A model generated the notes under the pieces. It had not been told where the DNA came from and did no database searches. It saw only the letters and a list, made by a program, of their open reading frames with translations. This document shows positions 1 through 8,494 of a stretch of DNA of 36,288 bases, piece after piece (position 1 is the first letter of the stretch; each line of letters begins with the position of its first letter). Position numbers and translations under genes: made by a program. Source of the DNA: Bacteroidales bacterium (lineage in GTDB: Bacteria > Bacteroidota > Bacteroidia > Bacteroidales > JAIPAH01); the NCBI GenBank assembly GCA_021738485.1, contig JAIPBX010000020.1, positions 1-36,288 of the forward strand, written 5' to 3'.

Positions 1-1
1 T

Positions 2-646
2 TACCTCATCACCCATATCATTCTCAACAGCTTGTTTATCCATATTCCGTTTTTAATCGCCCTGGTAACCGGCGATTTGCTGGCAGGCGAGGCTAATTCA
101 GGGACTTTCCGGTTGCTGCTCACCCGACCCGTCAGCCGCGCCAAACTCCTGACAGCCAAATTTATAAGTGGCTGGATTTATACGATGTCACTACTCATTT
201 TCATGTTGATTCTAAGTTTGGGAGTGGGTCTGGCGATTTTTGGCACGGGTGACCTGATTGTTTTGAAAAGCAGTATCAACATATTTTCCTCCGATGATGT
301 CCTTTGGCGTTTTGCTGCGGCCTATGGGTTTGGAATCATCACCATGACAGCGGTTGCCGCACTATCCTTTATGCTTTCGGCTTTCTCCGACAACTCCATC
401 GGCCCGATTATAGGAACGGTAGCCATCATCATCGGCATTACTGTCATCAGTACCATTGGATTTACTCTCATGGAGCCGGTCAACCCGTATTTGTTTACCA
501 ATTACCTGACTTCATGGCAACTGTTTTTTGAGCATGATATCAATACCGTAAAACTAACCCAGGCCATTGTTGTTGAAGTGGTGTACATCGCCATTTTTCT
601 GGGAGTGACCTATACCTATTTTAAACGAAAAGACATTTTGAGTTAA
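2..646 (+). CDS. ABC-2 type transporter permease, C-terminal part (5' end outside window)
   Basis: The reading frame is open from base 2, so the TTG at 32 is internal and the gene starts upstream of the window. The visible 214 residues are very hydrophobic, with about five membrane segments. They carry the ABC-2 permease hallmark near the start, ITGDLLAGE-like text followed by SGTFRLLLTRPVSR, the cytoplasmic loop that contacts the ATPase. The family (NosY/DrrB type) exports lipids, drugs or other substrates together with a separate ATPase, which is probably encoded just upstream. The stop is 4 nt before the LolA-like gene, so the two are probably co-transcribed. That pairing would fit export or handling of a lipid or lipoprotein, but the substrate cannot be read from the sequence. 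Confidence 0.8.
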   Translation, partial: YLITHIILNSLFIHIPFLIALVTGDLLAGEANSGTFRLLLTRPVSRAKLLTAKFISGWIYTMSLLIFMLILSLGVGLAIFGTGDLIVLKSSINIFSSDDVLWRFAAAYGFGIITMTAVAALSFMLSAFSDNSIGPIIGTVAIIIGITVISTIGFTLMEPVNPYLFTNYLTSWQLFFEHDINTVKLTQAIVVEVVYIAIFLGVTYTYFKRKDILS

Positions 647-650
647 CGAC

Positions 651-1340
651 ATGAATATGAAATTAATGCATAAAAATATAATTGGAATCCTTGTTTTGGT
701 CCTGCAAATCACAGCAGGAATCACGGCCGCTCAATCGGGCAACAATCCGAAAGAAATCCTGACCGATTTTCGTGAGCACATGCTGAAGGTGCACGATTAC
801 AAAGCCAAAGTGAATATCAAGGTGGATGTGGATTTTATCAACATCAAAGATCGCAAGGCCGTCGTGTTTTTCGAGCAGCCTGACAAGTTTGAATTCAGCG
901 CAGGAGGATTTGCCCTGCTGCCGAAAAAAGGTATGGAAATGGAGTACCTCGAATTGTTGCAGACGGATTACACCGCTATCGGCGCCGGAACCAAAACCAT
1001 TGACTCGGTGAAGACCCAGGCTGTAAAAGTGATACCCAACAACGACAGCCTCGACATCGTGCTGGCCAAGATGTACCTGAATCCAGAAACCAAACTGATT
1101 CATCGCATGCAGACTTTTACGAAAGAGTCAGGCTCCTACACCATTAATTTTACTTATGCCGACCATCCCTACGATTTACCGGACAAGCTGGAAATTATTT
1201 TCGATGTCAAAAACCAAAAGCTTCCGGTATCCCTGACCGGCGACATGAAGTCTATCGGCAAAAAAATCAAGGAAAGCAAAAAGCGAGCCCGTGTCATCAT
1301 AGATTATTCGGAATATGTTGTGAATCGGAAGAAGGAATAA
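651..1340 (+). CDS. LolA-like periplasmic outer-membrane lipoprotein carrier family protein
   Basis: A protein of 229 residues with an N-terminal signal peptide: a hydrophobic stretch at about residues 9-27 followed by AAQSG. The mature part is rich in beta strands with the LolA-family pattern: an early helix (EILTDFREHMLKVHDYKAKV), then FFEQPDKFEF, a region of alternating strands, and a lysine-rich tail. LolA-fold proteins carry lipids or lipoproteins across the periplasm. It begins 4 nt after the ABC-2 permease stop, which suggests one operon. It is not close enough to classical LolA to say that it is the essential lipoprotein chaperone; many Bacteroidota have several such paralogues. A second ATG at 657 could be the start instead. 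Confidence 0.68.
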   Translation: MNMKLMHKNIIGILVLVLQITAGITAAQSGNNPKEILTDFREHMLKVHDYKAKVNIKVDVDFINIKDRKAVVFFEQPDKFEFSAGGFALLPKKGMEMEYLELLQTDYTAIGAGTKTIDSVKTQAVKVIPNNDSLDIVLAKMYLNPETKLIHRMQTFTKESGSYTINFTYADHPYDLPDKLEIIFDVKNQKLPVSLTGDMKSIGKKIKESKKRARVIIDYSEYVVNRKKE

Positions 1341-1476
1341 AAGAGGTTTTGAAAGCCATAGACAAAAAAGGCAGAGAAAGAATATATATACCAAAAAAAA
1401 TCTCTAAAACCTTTATCCGTATTTCAGTTCAAGTGTAAAAACAAAGCATCCGCATCACAGCCACAAAGGCGCCCTC

Positions 1477-2358
1477 TTAGTAGATTTTTTCCCGCTGAGG
1501 ACTCAAATCTTTCACCCACAGGTTAACCACATATTCGTTTTGCTTTATCCACTCGCGAATTCCAATTTCAGGGTCATCATTTAATCGCATCATGTATACC
1601 AGACTATTGAGCTGTTTCTCGGAAAGCTGCATTCTTTCAAAAAACCTGACCGCATGGGGATGCTTTTCTTCCAATCCTTTGCGCGATAAGGAATATATTT
1701 TCTCTTTCTTTCCAAAAATACTCTCAGGATCATTAAGAAATCGCACATTATATCTTGCGAAGATCCAGTGAGGCTCCCAACCTGTGACAACAATATCATT
1801 ACGGCGTCTTAAAGAATCCTCCAAATGCTCTATCATTTCTGCTTCCGATAAATTCATCAGATCAATTGCCTCAGCATATTTTTTTATTGCATCGCGGGTT
1901 TTAATCATCACACCGGCCCCGGAATCAATTCCAATAATCGGGTTATCATATTTTTGTAGGTCCTTTACGGATTTTAAATTACTGTAATCCGGTACAACCA
2001 GCCCTATCCTCGCTTCGGGATAAATGATCCCCATTTTCTCGATCTCGTTACCGTAACGATTGTAATATCGTTTTTGAGTTTCGGGAAGCCAGGCGTCGGC
2101 AAAAACATCTGCTTTGTCTTCGGCCATTTCCTTATAGGCTGTTTTCACATCCGTCATTTTCAGGACTACCTCATAACCAAGCTTATCTTCCAGAAGAATC
2201 CTGGAAAGATAAGTCAGCGCAATTCCTTCCGACCAATCAGTATAAACCATTCTTAGCTTACGTTCTTTTTCGTCGGTGAAACGATCAGTATTACATGACC
2301 CCATGAAAAGGGAGCTTAGAGAAATCAGTAAAACAAAAATGAGTGCTTTCCGTATCAT
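1477..2358 (-). CDS. Glycine betaine/proline-betaine-type substrate-binding lipoprotein (OpuAC family)
   Basis: A protein of 293 residues with a lipoprotein signal ending in FMGSC (Cys22), so the mature protein is lipid-anchored. The rest matches the OpuAC/ProX fold: DWSEGIALTY near the start, then DVFADAWLPE, GIDSGAGVMI and VVTGWEPHWIF. Tryptophans 42, 90, 194 and 198 are candidates for the aromatic cage that binds quaternary amines in this family. It is the last gene of a three-gene minus-strand operon, 11 nt after the universal stress protein gene. No betaine ABC ATPase or permease gene lies beside it, which is odd for a binding protein. Ligand choice (betaine, choline, carnitine) is not determined. 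Confidence 0.85.
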   Translation of the reverse strand: MIRKALIFVLLISLSSLFMGSCNTDRFTDEKERKLRMVYTDWSEGIALTYLSRILLEDKLGYEVVLKMTDVKTAYKEMAEDKADVFADAWLPETQKRYYNRYGNEIEKMGIIYPEARIGLVVPDYSNLKSVKDLQKYDNPIIGIDSGAGVMIKTRDAIKKYAEAIDLMNLSEAEMIEHLEDSLRRRNDIVVTGWEPHWIFARYNVRFLNDPESIFGKKEKIYSLSRKGLEEKHPHAVRFFERMQLSEKQLNSLVYMMRLNDDPEIGIREWIKQNEYVVNLWVKDLSPQREKIY

Positions 2359-2369
2359 AGTATTTCGTT

Positions 2370-3290
2370 TTAGTCAAACAATGTTTCAAGAAAACCAAGG
2401 CTTGTCTTTCGGTCCTTCACTACAAGAACAGGGATATTTTTTTCTGTACCGGCCAGCTTTTCTGAAGTACTGTCAAGAATCACATCTCCCAGTTCCGACT
2501 TAAGCCTTGAACCAATCAATATTAAGTCTGCTCCATTGTTAAGGGCATGATTGTAAAGGACTTGTGCTTCATCATTCTCTTTATCGAATGAGTAAGTGCA
2601 GGGGATCTTTTCAGGATCGAGCTTCATTTTTTTCATGAATTTAGCGTACTCCTTCCTGCTATGCTTCTCCATATGAAATTTCATCTTCTTTTCATTTTCG
2701 GGAGTAGCCTGTGCAAAGTATTTGATTGGCAGTTTATATACATGATGACATGAAAGCTTCGCATCTGTAAGTTTTTGTATCCGCAGCCCCATTCTCAAAG
2801 CCAATTCGGATATTTTCGTAAAATCAACACGAACCATTATATGTTCTATCTTCGGGCGAGTGGTCTCGCTTATTAATAAGACAGAAGAGGGAGAGATATT
2901 CATCACTTTTCTGACAATACTTCCCCGCCCCCTATAGCCAATCTTCTTGCCCATTAAGGTAAGGGTGATATTGTTATCTTTGGTAAACTGCACAATGTGT
3001 TCGGTGGGAAGACCTTCTTCCACCAAAACTGTCGTTTTCACTTTCTTAGTGTAGGCAAAATGCTCATCCACTTTTTCCTGGAGATCCTCTTTTACGATAT
3101 CAGTCAGAGGCTCATCCATATCCGGAAAGGCCTTAAGGACATCCTTAGGGATATCGTAGGTATTCATCACATGCATAAAGGTGATGCTTTTAGGATTAAA
3201 GTTCTCCACCAAATAATTGCTGTAGCGAATCAGGAAATCATCCATATCGCTCAGGTCAAGCGTAACTAATATATGATCCAATTGATACAT
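2370..3290 (-). CDS. Tandem universal stress protein (UspA family)
   Basis: A cytoplasmic protein of 306 residues made of two Usp domains, about residues 1-143 and 148-293. The first opens with DHILVTLDLSD and ends with SIVRKVMNISPSSVLLIS. The second opens with EHIMVRVDFT and ends with LILIGSRLKSELGDVI, STSEKLAG and PVLVVKD, the usual Usp closing strand. The glycine-rich ATP loop is recognisable but imperfect in both domains, so nucleotide binding is uncertain. The gene sits between a BCCT carrier (28 nt upstream) and a betaine-binding lipoprotein (11 nt downstream). This suggests a role in osmotic stress or in regulating transport. Usp domains fused or linked to transporters are known elsewhere; its role here is inference. 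Confidence 0.85.
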   Translation of the reverse strand: MYQLDHILVTLDLSDMDDFLIRYSNYLVENFNPKSITFMHVMNTYDIPKDVLKAFPDMDEPLTDIVKEDLQEKVDEHFAYTKKVKTTVLVEEGLPTEHIVQFTKDNNITLTLMGKKIGYRGRGSIVRKVMNISPSSVLLISETTRPKIEHIMVRVDFTKISELALRMGLRIQKLTDAKLSCHHVYKLPIKYFAQATPENEKKMKFHMEKHSRKEYAKFMKKMKLDPEKIPCTYSFDKENDEAQVLYNHALNNGADLILIGSRLKSELGDVILDSTSEKLAGTEKNIPVLVVKDRKTSLGFLETLFD

Positions 3291-3318
3291 ACTATTTTTT
3301 TAAAGTTAGTCATTTTTT

Positions 3319-4968
3319 CTATTCACTGTCATCTTTTGATCGGTGCCGCGATTTTTCACGCTTACGTATCATATTTGTAATCACCTCCTGATAGGCTTTT
3401 TGTTCCGTCTCCCGCTTAGCTTCCATCATTTCTTCATGTTCGGTTTCCAGTCCCTTCAAAAGGCTCTTCGTAAGCATAATGAGAATAATAGCAAACGGCA
3501 AGCCGGTTGTAATGGCAGCAGTTTGCAGAGCTCCGAGCCCGCCACCTATTAAAAGAACGGCGGCTACCGCGCCCTCTGTCAATGCCCAGAAAATACGCTG
3601 TGGAACCGGGGCATCGAGTTTACCTCCAGCGGTAAGCGAGTCAACTACTAATGAGCCGGAGTCGGAGGAGGTAACAAAAAAGTTGGTCACCAGTATCACT
3701 CCAACAATGGAGGTTATTGAGGCTATGGGAAACTGTTCAAGCAATACGAACAACGAAGTGGCCACATTTTCTGTCACAGCCCCCGACAAATCTGCCAAAG
3801 CATTTATTTCCAAAAACATAGCGCTTCCGCCAAATGCTGAAAGCCATAAAAAGGTTAATAATGAAGGAACAATCAGCACACCCAGAACAAACTCTTTAAG
3901 AGTGCGACCGCGGGAAATACGGGCAATAAACATACCCACAAACGGGGACCAGCTTATCCACCATGCCCAGTAAAAAACGGTCCATCCATTCTGCCAGTCC
4001 GATTGCTGATAGGTTTCGGTCCATGTTGATAGTTGAAAGAAATTCTGGACATAAGCTCCCACATTTTGAACAAACGAATCAAAAATAAAAATCGTAGGGC
4101 CTACAACGATCATAAAAATCAGGAAAATACCCCCGATAATCATATTCAGTTCACTAAGGCGTTTTACCCCACTACTCAGTCCTGCCACCACCGAGCCGGT
4201 TGCTGCAAGTGTGATAATTATAATAAGTATCACCTGGGTTCGGATAGTATCCGGAATTTCGAAAAGGTGAGCCAATCCGGCGCTCACTTGCTGGACTCCC
4301 ATTCCAAGAGAAGTGGCAAGGCCAAATAAAGTAGCTACCACTGCCAGCACATTGATTGCCTTACCCCAGGGGCCGTGAACTTTTTTCCCTAAAAGCGGGT
4401 AAAAAACCGAACTGATAGTAAGCGGCAGTTTCCTGTTAAATGTAAAAAAAGCCAAAGCCATCCCCACCAACGCATAAATTCCCCAGGCATGAAGCCCCCA
4501 ATGCAGAAAAGTTGTTTCCAGCGCCAGTTCTGCGGCCTCTACTGTGCCGCCTTCACCGTATGGAGGACTCATAAAGTGGTTAAGTGGTTCGGCTACACTC
4601 CAAAACAATATACCTATGCCCATTCCGGCACTGAAAAGCATAGCAAACCACCCTCCCATCGAGAATTCCGGTTTAGAGCGTTTGCCTCCTAAACGTATTT
4701 TTCCATACTTACTGAAAGCTATATATAGCACGAAAAAAAGGAAAAAGTTTACCGCTATCACAAAAAACCATCCCCCCAAATCGGAGATAGTATCCTGCAC
4801 AGCTGTAAACACCTTCTCCATAGGCGCCCCTATGATGAGAGTAATAGTAATAAAAATCACAATCAATACAGCTGCCGGCCAAAAAACCGGCCCGTCAACA
4901 TCGAAGTATTTATTACTGCTTTTCAGATGTGCTTCACTATCTTTTACTGTCTTCTTTTCTTTTTCCAT
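3319..4968 (-). CDS. BCCT family betaine/carnitine/choline transporter
   Basis: A 549-residue integral membrane protein of the usual BCCT length with about 12 membrane segments. Family marks are clear: AGMGIGILFWSVAEPLNHF around residues 114-132, where BetP has MGIGLMF, and the tryptophan-rich segment WTVFYWAWWISWSPFVGMF at about 329-347, which forms the substrate and gating region. It is followed by ARISRGRTLKEF. The glycine-rich unwound motif resembles sodium-coupled BetP, not the aspartate-bearing CaiT type, so cation-driven uptake of betaine or choline is likely. The C-terminal tail of about 45 residues is charged, as in osmosensing members. It is the first gene of the operon with the Usp protein and the binding lipoprotein. 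Confidence 0.93.
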   Translation of the reverse strand: MEKEKKTVKDSEAHLKSSNKYFDVDGPVFWPAAVLIVIFITITLIIGAPMEKVFTAVQDTISDLGGWFFVIAVNFFLFFVLYIAFSKYGKIRLGGKRSKPEFSMGGWFAMLFSAGMGIGILFWSVAEPLNHFMSPPYGEGGTVEAAELALETTFLHWGLHAWGIYALVGMALAFFTFNRKLPLTISSVFYPLLGKKVHGPWGKAINVLAVVATLFGLATSLGMGVQQVSAGLAHLFEIPDTIRTQVILIIIITLAATGSVVAGLSSGVKRLSELNMIIGGIFLIFMIVVGPTIFIFDSFVQNVGAYVQNFFQLSTWTETYQQSDWQNGWTVFYWAWWISWSPFVGMFIARISRGRTLKEFVLGVLIVPSLLTFLWLSAFGGSAMFLEINALADLSGAVTENVATSLFVLLEQFPIASITSIVGVILVTNFFVTSSDSGSLVVDSLTAGGKLDAPVPQRIFWALTEGAVAAVLLIGGGLGALQTAAITTGLPFAIILIMLTKSLLKGLETEHEEMMEAKRETEQKAYQEVITNMIRKREKSRHRSKDDSE

Positions 4969-5016
4969 AAATTAATGATTCTTAAACAATAAGGCGAGTC
5001 AATCGGTCTTTTAAAT

Positions 5017-5024
5017 CAAAAATA
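5017..5024 (-). promoter_or_regulatory. Candidate -7 element of the BCCT operon
   Basis: On the minus strand this reads TATTTTTG, matching the Bacteroidota -7 form TAnnTTTG, 48 nt before the BCCT start codon. No good TTTG -33 box is found at the expected distance, and the region is very AT-rich, so chance is a real alternative. Confidence 0.3.
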
Positions 5025-5103
5025 AGCGATAAAAGTATTTAAATTTAACAATATTTCAAAACACAACTTTTTATGAAGCGATTTGTTATAAAAAATAAAA
5101 AAA

Positions 5104-5877
5104 ATGCTGATAGTACTTTCACCCGCAAAAAAGCTGGATTATAAAAATCCTTCACCGGTAAAAACCTATACTCTACCAGATTATCTGGATCGGTCCCAAC
5201 AACTTATCAATGAATTGCAAAAGTTGTCCGCCGATGAAATTGGCAGGATGATGAAGCTGAGTAAAAATTTGGCCAATCTAAACAAAGAGCGCTATATGGA
5301 ATGGCAAAAACCCGGGTCGCCCGATGAACCGGATTCCAAGCAGGCAGCTTACGCATTCCGGGGAGATGTTTTCCAGGGCTGGCAGCCCGAAACCCTCCGG
5401 GAAGAAGATATGCTTTTTGCCCAGGACCATGTAAGAATCCTCTCAGGCCTTTATGGTATGCTCCGGCCCCTGGATTTGATGAAGCCTTACCGCCTGGAAA
5501 TGGGAACCAAATTCGGTATCAACGCAAAGAAGGATTTATATGAGTTCTGGCAGGATACTATTACCGAAGGACTCAATACAAAATTAGAGGAAAACGAGGC
5601 CTCTTACCTCATCAACCTGGCTTCTAATGAATACTTCAAAGCCATCGATCAATCCAAAATTAATGCTGAAATAATTACGCCGGTGTTTAAAGATAACAAA
5701 AACGGTGAATATCGCGTAGTTAGCTTCTATGCGAAGAAAGCTCGCGGAATGATGACGCGTTTTGTTCTCCAAAACCGTATCAGCGACCCGGAACAGCTCA
5801 AGCTTTTTGAAGACGAAGGTTATTACTACAATGATAAACTTTCGGAAGGCAATACTCTTGTCTTCACCCGGGGATAG
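5104..5877 (+). CDS. yaaA: YaaA family peroxide stress protein (DUF328/UPF0246)
   Basis: A protein of 257 residues, the usual length for the family. It begins with the near-invariant MLIVLSPAKKLDY and holds other family marks: LMKLSKNLA-like text, QAAYAFRGDVFQGW, RILSGLYGMLRPLDLMKPYRLEMGTK, LINLASNEYFKAI and the late KKARGMMTRF. In Escherichia coli YaaA lowers free iron during hydrogen peroxide stress and has a DNA-binding fold; the biochemical activity is still not firmly settled. It is cytoplasmic, stands alone on the plus strand and is divergent from the BCCT operon. The start is fixed by the conserved N-terminus, and upstream is a purine-rich run with no clear Shine-Dalgarno box. Confidence 0.95.
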   Translation: MLIVLSPAKKLDYKNPSPVKTYTLPDYLDRSQQLINELQKLSADEIGRMMKLSKNLANLNKERYMEWQKPGSPDEPDSKQAAYAFRGDVFQGWQPETLREEDMLFAQDHVRILSGLYGMLRPLDLMKPYRLEMGTKFGINAKKDLYEFWQDTITEGLNTKLEENEASYLINLASNEYFKAIDQSKINAEIITPVFKDNKNGEYRVVSFYAKKARGMMTRFVLQNRISDPEQLKLFEDEGYYYNDKLSEGNTLVFTRG

Positions 5878-5980
5878 GAATGTATTCCGGAGGAATGCCT
5901 ATCAATCATTTCCAAAGCAGGATTCTCCATTTCTAATATTGCTTAATTTATAAGCATCACCATGTCATTAAACCCGGATC

Positions 5981-5997
5981 TTAAAACCAGGTTTTAA
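5981..5997. repeat. 17-bp near-perfect palindrome downstream of yaaA
   Basis: TTAAAACC and GGTTTTAA flank a single central A, about 100 nt after the yaaA stop and 150 nt before the response regulator gene. It could be a weak hairpin or an operator. The AT-rich setting makes chance plausible. Confidence 0.25.
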
Positions 5998-6144
5998 AAC
6001 AATCCTACATTGTTGTCCCATTTTGAAACTACTCGTTTCATATCAGAAAACACTCTCTTCAAACCAATTCAATGAATTATTGATTTTCAATATATTACAT
6101 TTTTGGTACAATGTTTTTAAGAGAAAATCAAATAACACAACGTC

Positions 6145-6516
6145 ATGGAAACACATGCAATAACGATATTAATAGTCGATGACATCAAGCTGAATTATGT
6201 CATTTTGAAAGGGATGTTAAGGTCTCTCAACTCAAAGATTCTGTGGGCTCGTGACCATAAAGAAGCATTGCAATTATGCGAGCAATACAATATAGACCTT
6301 GTTCTTATGGATTTTCAACTTCCGGGAATGAATGGTCTGGAGCTTAGTAAAAAGATCAAAAATAAAAACAAAAGTCTCCCCATCATCTTCCAGACGGCTA
6401 ATGCTCATGCGCTGGAAACATTTGGAAACAAGGAACAATATTACGAGCAAGTACTGGAAAAGCCCATTCAAAAAGAAAACCTGGTGAATACATTAAAGCA
6501 ATATGTAACCCTTTAA
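6145..6516 (+). CDS. Stand-alone response regulator receiver domain (CheY-like)
   Basis: The 123 residues consist of one receiver domain and nothing else. The acidic pair is D12-D13 (ILIVDD), the phosphoacceptor is D56 in LVLMDFQLPGMNG, the switch residue is T84 in IIFQTANA, and the conserved lysine is K106 in EKPIQ. All residues needed for phosphorylation are present. There is no output domain, so it should act by protein contact, like CheY or a phosphorelay intermediate. The pattern MDFQLPGMNG with EKPI is typical of receivers linked to hybrid histidine kinases. No kinase gene lies nearby, so it is an orphan. Its stop overlaps the stop of the convergent MIF-like gene by 4 bp. Confidence 0.93.
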   Translation: METHAITILIVDDIKLNYVILKGMLRSLNSKILWARDHKEALQLCEQYNIDLVLMDFQLPGMNGLELSKKIKNKNKSLPIIFQTANAHALETFGNKEQYYEQVLEKPIQKENLVNTLKQYVTL

Positions 6517-6860
6517 TCACCAAATGTCTTACCATTCATACTCCACATGTTCGGGTCAACACTATCAAAAATGATAAAGATACGCTCAGGACTGATATTA
6601 AAAATTTTGCTCAGGTAATCGCTCAATCTTTCTGAAAATTCTTTTGTCTGTTTGTCAGGCAGATTGATACTTCGCAATTCGGCCAGTAACGCGCCGGTAG
6701 AATTTCCACCGAAAATCATTGCATTGTCAGTTTCAAGCTTCACCATAACAAATTTCTCCGGTTTTCCCAGCATATTTGACACGAAAGAAGAAGTATCCTT
6801 CAGGATTTGTTCTTTGGCCGATGGGGCTTTTGCGTTTGTTTGTATTTTCAGTAATGGCAT
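6513..6860 (-). CDS. MIF-like tautomerase (macrophage migration inhibitory factor family)
   Basis: A protein of 115 residues, the exact size of the MIF/D-dopachrome tautomerase family. After removal of Met1, Pro2 (MPLLKIQTN) would be the catalytic N-terminal base. Lys33 in GKPEKFVMV and the run MIFGGNSTGALLAEL correspond to the active-site and core regions of MIF. The C-terminus has SPERIFIIFDSVDPNMWSMNG, close to the family's end motif. The family tautomerises phenylpyruvate-like keto acids; the bacterial role is not known. It is cytoplasmic with no signal peptide. It lies 59 nt downstream of the MORN-repeat gene on the same strand and might share its transcript. Confidence 0.93.
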   Translation of the reverse strand: MPLLKIQTNAKAPSAKEQILKDTSSFVSNMLGKPEKFVMVKLETDNAMIFGGNSTGALLAELRSINLPDKQTKEFSERLSDYLSKIFNISPERIFIIFDSVDPNMWSMNGKTFGD

Positions 6861-6919
6861 AATTTATCTTTTAGTTAATAATCTATCATTTTACCCTGTT
6901 TTCATTTTGGGACAACGTT

Positions 6920-7690
6920 TTAATCGATTGTATCCGGATTATCGGATGAGGAAAATTCCTGTTCCCTGATTAATTCACCCTTTTTATAAATCTTGATTCT
7001 TTCCACCCTGCCGTCTTCATCAAAATATTTCCATTTTCCAGTTCTAAGATTATTTTCATACGATCCATAAGTCATTGTATCCCCCTCGGGATAAAATATC
7101 GTCACCTCGCCCTGGAGCTTTCCTGAGTCATAAAACAGGATTTTTTCCGGCTTCTCACCCCGGTAGTAAACCACTTCTTTCCCGTCTTTCCTCCCATTTT
7201 TAAAGGAAGTCTTCTTCAGTAAATCTCCTGCATCAAAATAATACCTTGACACCCCTTGCTGTTTACCGTGGTCATATTTCTTTTTGCTAATCAAATTCCC
7301 TTTTTTCCCGTAAAATGTCCACACACTATCGCGCTGCCTGCTAACGTATTTCCCTTCTGCTTTTTTGTTGCCGTTTTCAAAATACAGGACAGCGTAAGCC
7401 GTACTATCATCCCCTGTATGATACATATGAGCTTTTGGCTCCCCTTTGGGATAATAATAGGTGAAAGTATCCACCGGCACCCCATGGCTAAACGTTCCTT
7501 TATAAACGACATTTCCCCTCCTGTTCTTCTTCATCCATTCTCCATGCTTTCTCCCCCGGCTATCCATTTCATTGGGGGCTTGTTGTTTGTCATAATTCTG
7601 TGCTGTGCCTGATAAAGAAGACAAGATAAATAAAAACAACAGGGAAAAAAGCGGAAGCAACAGGTTTTTGGTTTCAGGTTCTCTTCTCAT
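6920..7690 (-). CDS. Exported MORN-repeat (YwqK-like) protein
   Basis: A protein of 256 residues. A signal peptide is visible (RREPETKNLLLPLFSLLFLFILSSLSGTAQ), so it is exported. The mature part contains about seven repeats of the MORN_2/YwqK type, of the form xxYxxGxxxGxxxxYYxxGxL. Examples are GTFSHGVPVDTFTYYYPKGE, FKNGRKDGKEVVYYRGEK and DSGKLQGEVTIFYPEGD. Such repeats form elongated beta sheets. YwqK-type names imply an antitoxin, but exported Bacteroidota members have no shown function and no toxin gene is adjacent. Most likely it is a periplasmic or surface structural protein. Confidence 0.82.
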   Translation of the reverse strand: MRREPETKNLLLPLFSLLFLFILSSLSGTAQNYDKQQAPNEMDSRGRKHGEWMKKNRRGNVVYKGTFSHGVPVDTFTYYYPKGEPKAHMYHTGDDSTAYAVLYFENGNKKAEGKYVSRQRDSVWTFYGKKGNLISKKKYDHGKQQGVSRYYFDAGDLLKKTSFKNGRKDGKEVVYYRGEKPEKILFYDSGKLQGEVTIFYPEGDTMTYGSYENNLRTGKWKYFDEDGRVERIKIYKKGELIREQEFSSSDNPDTID

Positions 7691-7858
7691 AAAGATGAAA
7701 TTTTATCTTACAATTTAAAAATCCCTTTGCCAGGATGTATGGCGCAAGATTAACGGCCTTCGACAAAATTAAATAATTTTCCGATAGTTTGTTTTTCTTG
7801 TGTTAACGAACCATCCCCCGAATAATTTTATTCAAAGATAACGAAAGCCCAAGTTTTA

Positions 7859-7866
7859 TAAATTTG
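7859..7866 (+). promoter_or_regulatory. Candidate -7 element of recR
   Basis: TAAATTTG matches TAnnTTTG. It ends 13 nt before the TTG start of recR, so the predicted transcript would have a very short leader. There is no clear TTTG at the -33 position. Confidence 0.4.
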
Positions 7867-7879
7867 CAAAAAAATACCA

Positions 7880-8494
7880 TTGGAAAACATTCCTTCAAAA
7901 TTAGTAGAGCGAGCTGTTGACGAATTGTCGAAGCTTCCGGGTATAGGACGCCGGACAGCAATGCGGCTGGCGCTGCATATGCTCAAGCAGGACGAAAAAG
8001 ATATAGAGGTATTGGGACAATCATTGATTGATATGCGTTCCAACATCACTTATTGCCGCAAGTGTCATAATATAGCCGACAGCGAACTGTGTAAAATTTG
8101 TTCCAGCCATAACCGCGACCATACTACGGTGTGCATTGTGGAAGACGTCAGGGATGTAATGGCTATCGAAAACACATCGCAATACAATGGTCTTTACCAT
8201 GTGCTGGGAGGAATTATATCGCCTATGGAAGGGATCGGCCCGGAAGACCTGACGATTGAGCAATTAACCCGGCGGGTCGGGGAAGAAGATATCCGGGAAC
8301 TGATTATGGCATTACCCACTACCATAGAAGGAGATACCACCAACTTTTATATCTACAAGCAAATCAAAGATACGGATGTAAAAGTAAGCACCATCGCTAA
8401 AGGGGTTTCTTTTGGAAATGATTTGGAATATGCGGATGAAGTGACGCTTGGGCGGTCAATAGTGAATAGAACGCCCTATGAAGACACCTCATAA
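7880..8494 (+). CDS. recR: Recombination mediator RecR
   Basis: A protein of 204 residues, the normal RecR length. In order it has a helix-hairpin-helix (about 12-30, [20 protein letters not shown]), a four-cysteine zinc motif (Cys59, Cys62, Cys71, Cys74), a Toprim domain from VCIVED at 84-89 through HVLGG, and a C-terminal [15 protein letters not shown] that matches the family end. RecR loads RecA at single-stranded gaps with RecO/RecF. The start is TTG. No ATG lies upstream in frame, and the residues after TTG ([12 protein letters not shown]) align with the usual RecR N-terminus. A TAAATTTG -7 element lies just upstream. The 3' end overlaps the convergent small gene by 6 bp. Confidence 0.97.
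   Translation: MENIPSKLVERAVDELSKLPGIGRRTAMRLALHMLKQDEKDIEVLGQSLIDMRSNITYCRKCHNIADSELCKICSSHNRDHTTVCIVEDVRDVMAIENTSQYNGLYHVLGGIISPMEGIGPEDLTIEQLTRRVGEEDIRELIMALPTTIEGDTTNFYIYKQIKDTDVKVSTIAKGVSFGNDLEYADEVTLGRSIVNRTPYEDTS

Noticed and set aside
32-34. TTG at 32 as the start of the ABC-2 permease
   Set aside because: The frame is open to base 2 with hydrophobic residues, so the gene starts before the window.
663-1103. Minus-strand frame of 146 residues opposite the LolA-like gene
   Set aside because: The plus frame has a signal peptide and family pattern and follows the permease closely; the minus frame is a shadow.
3479-3973. Plus-strand frame of 164 residues opposite the BCCT gene
   Set aside because: The minus strand encodes a complete BCCT carrier here. 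The plus frame has no recognisable domain and is rich in residues expected from antisense reading.
6920-7690. MORN-repeat protein as an antitoxin of a toxin-antitoxin pair (YwqK name)
   Set aside because: It has an export signal and no adjacent toxin gene; the family name alone does not support this.
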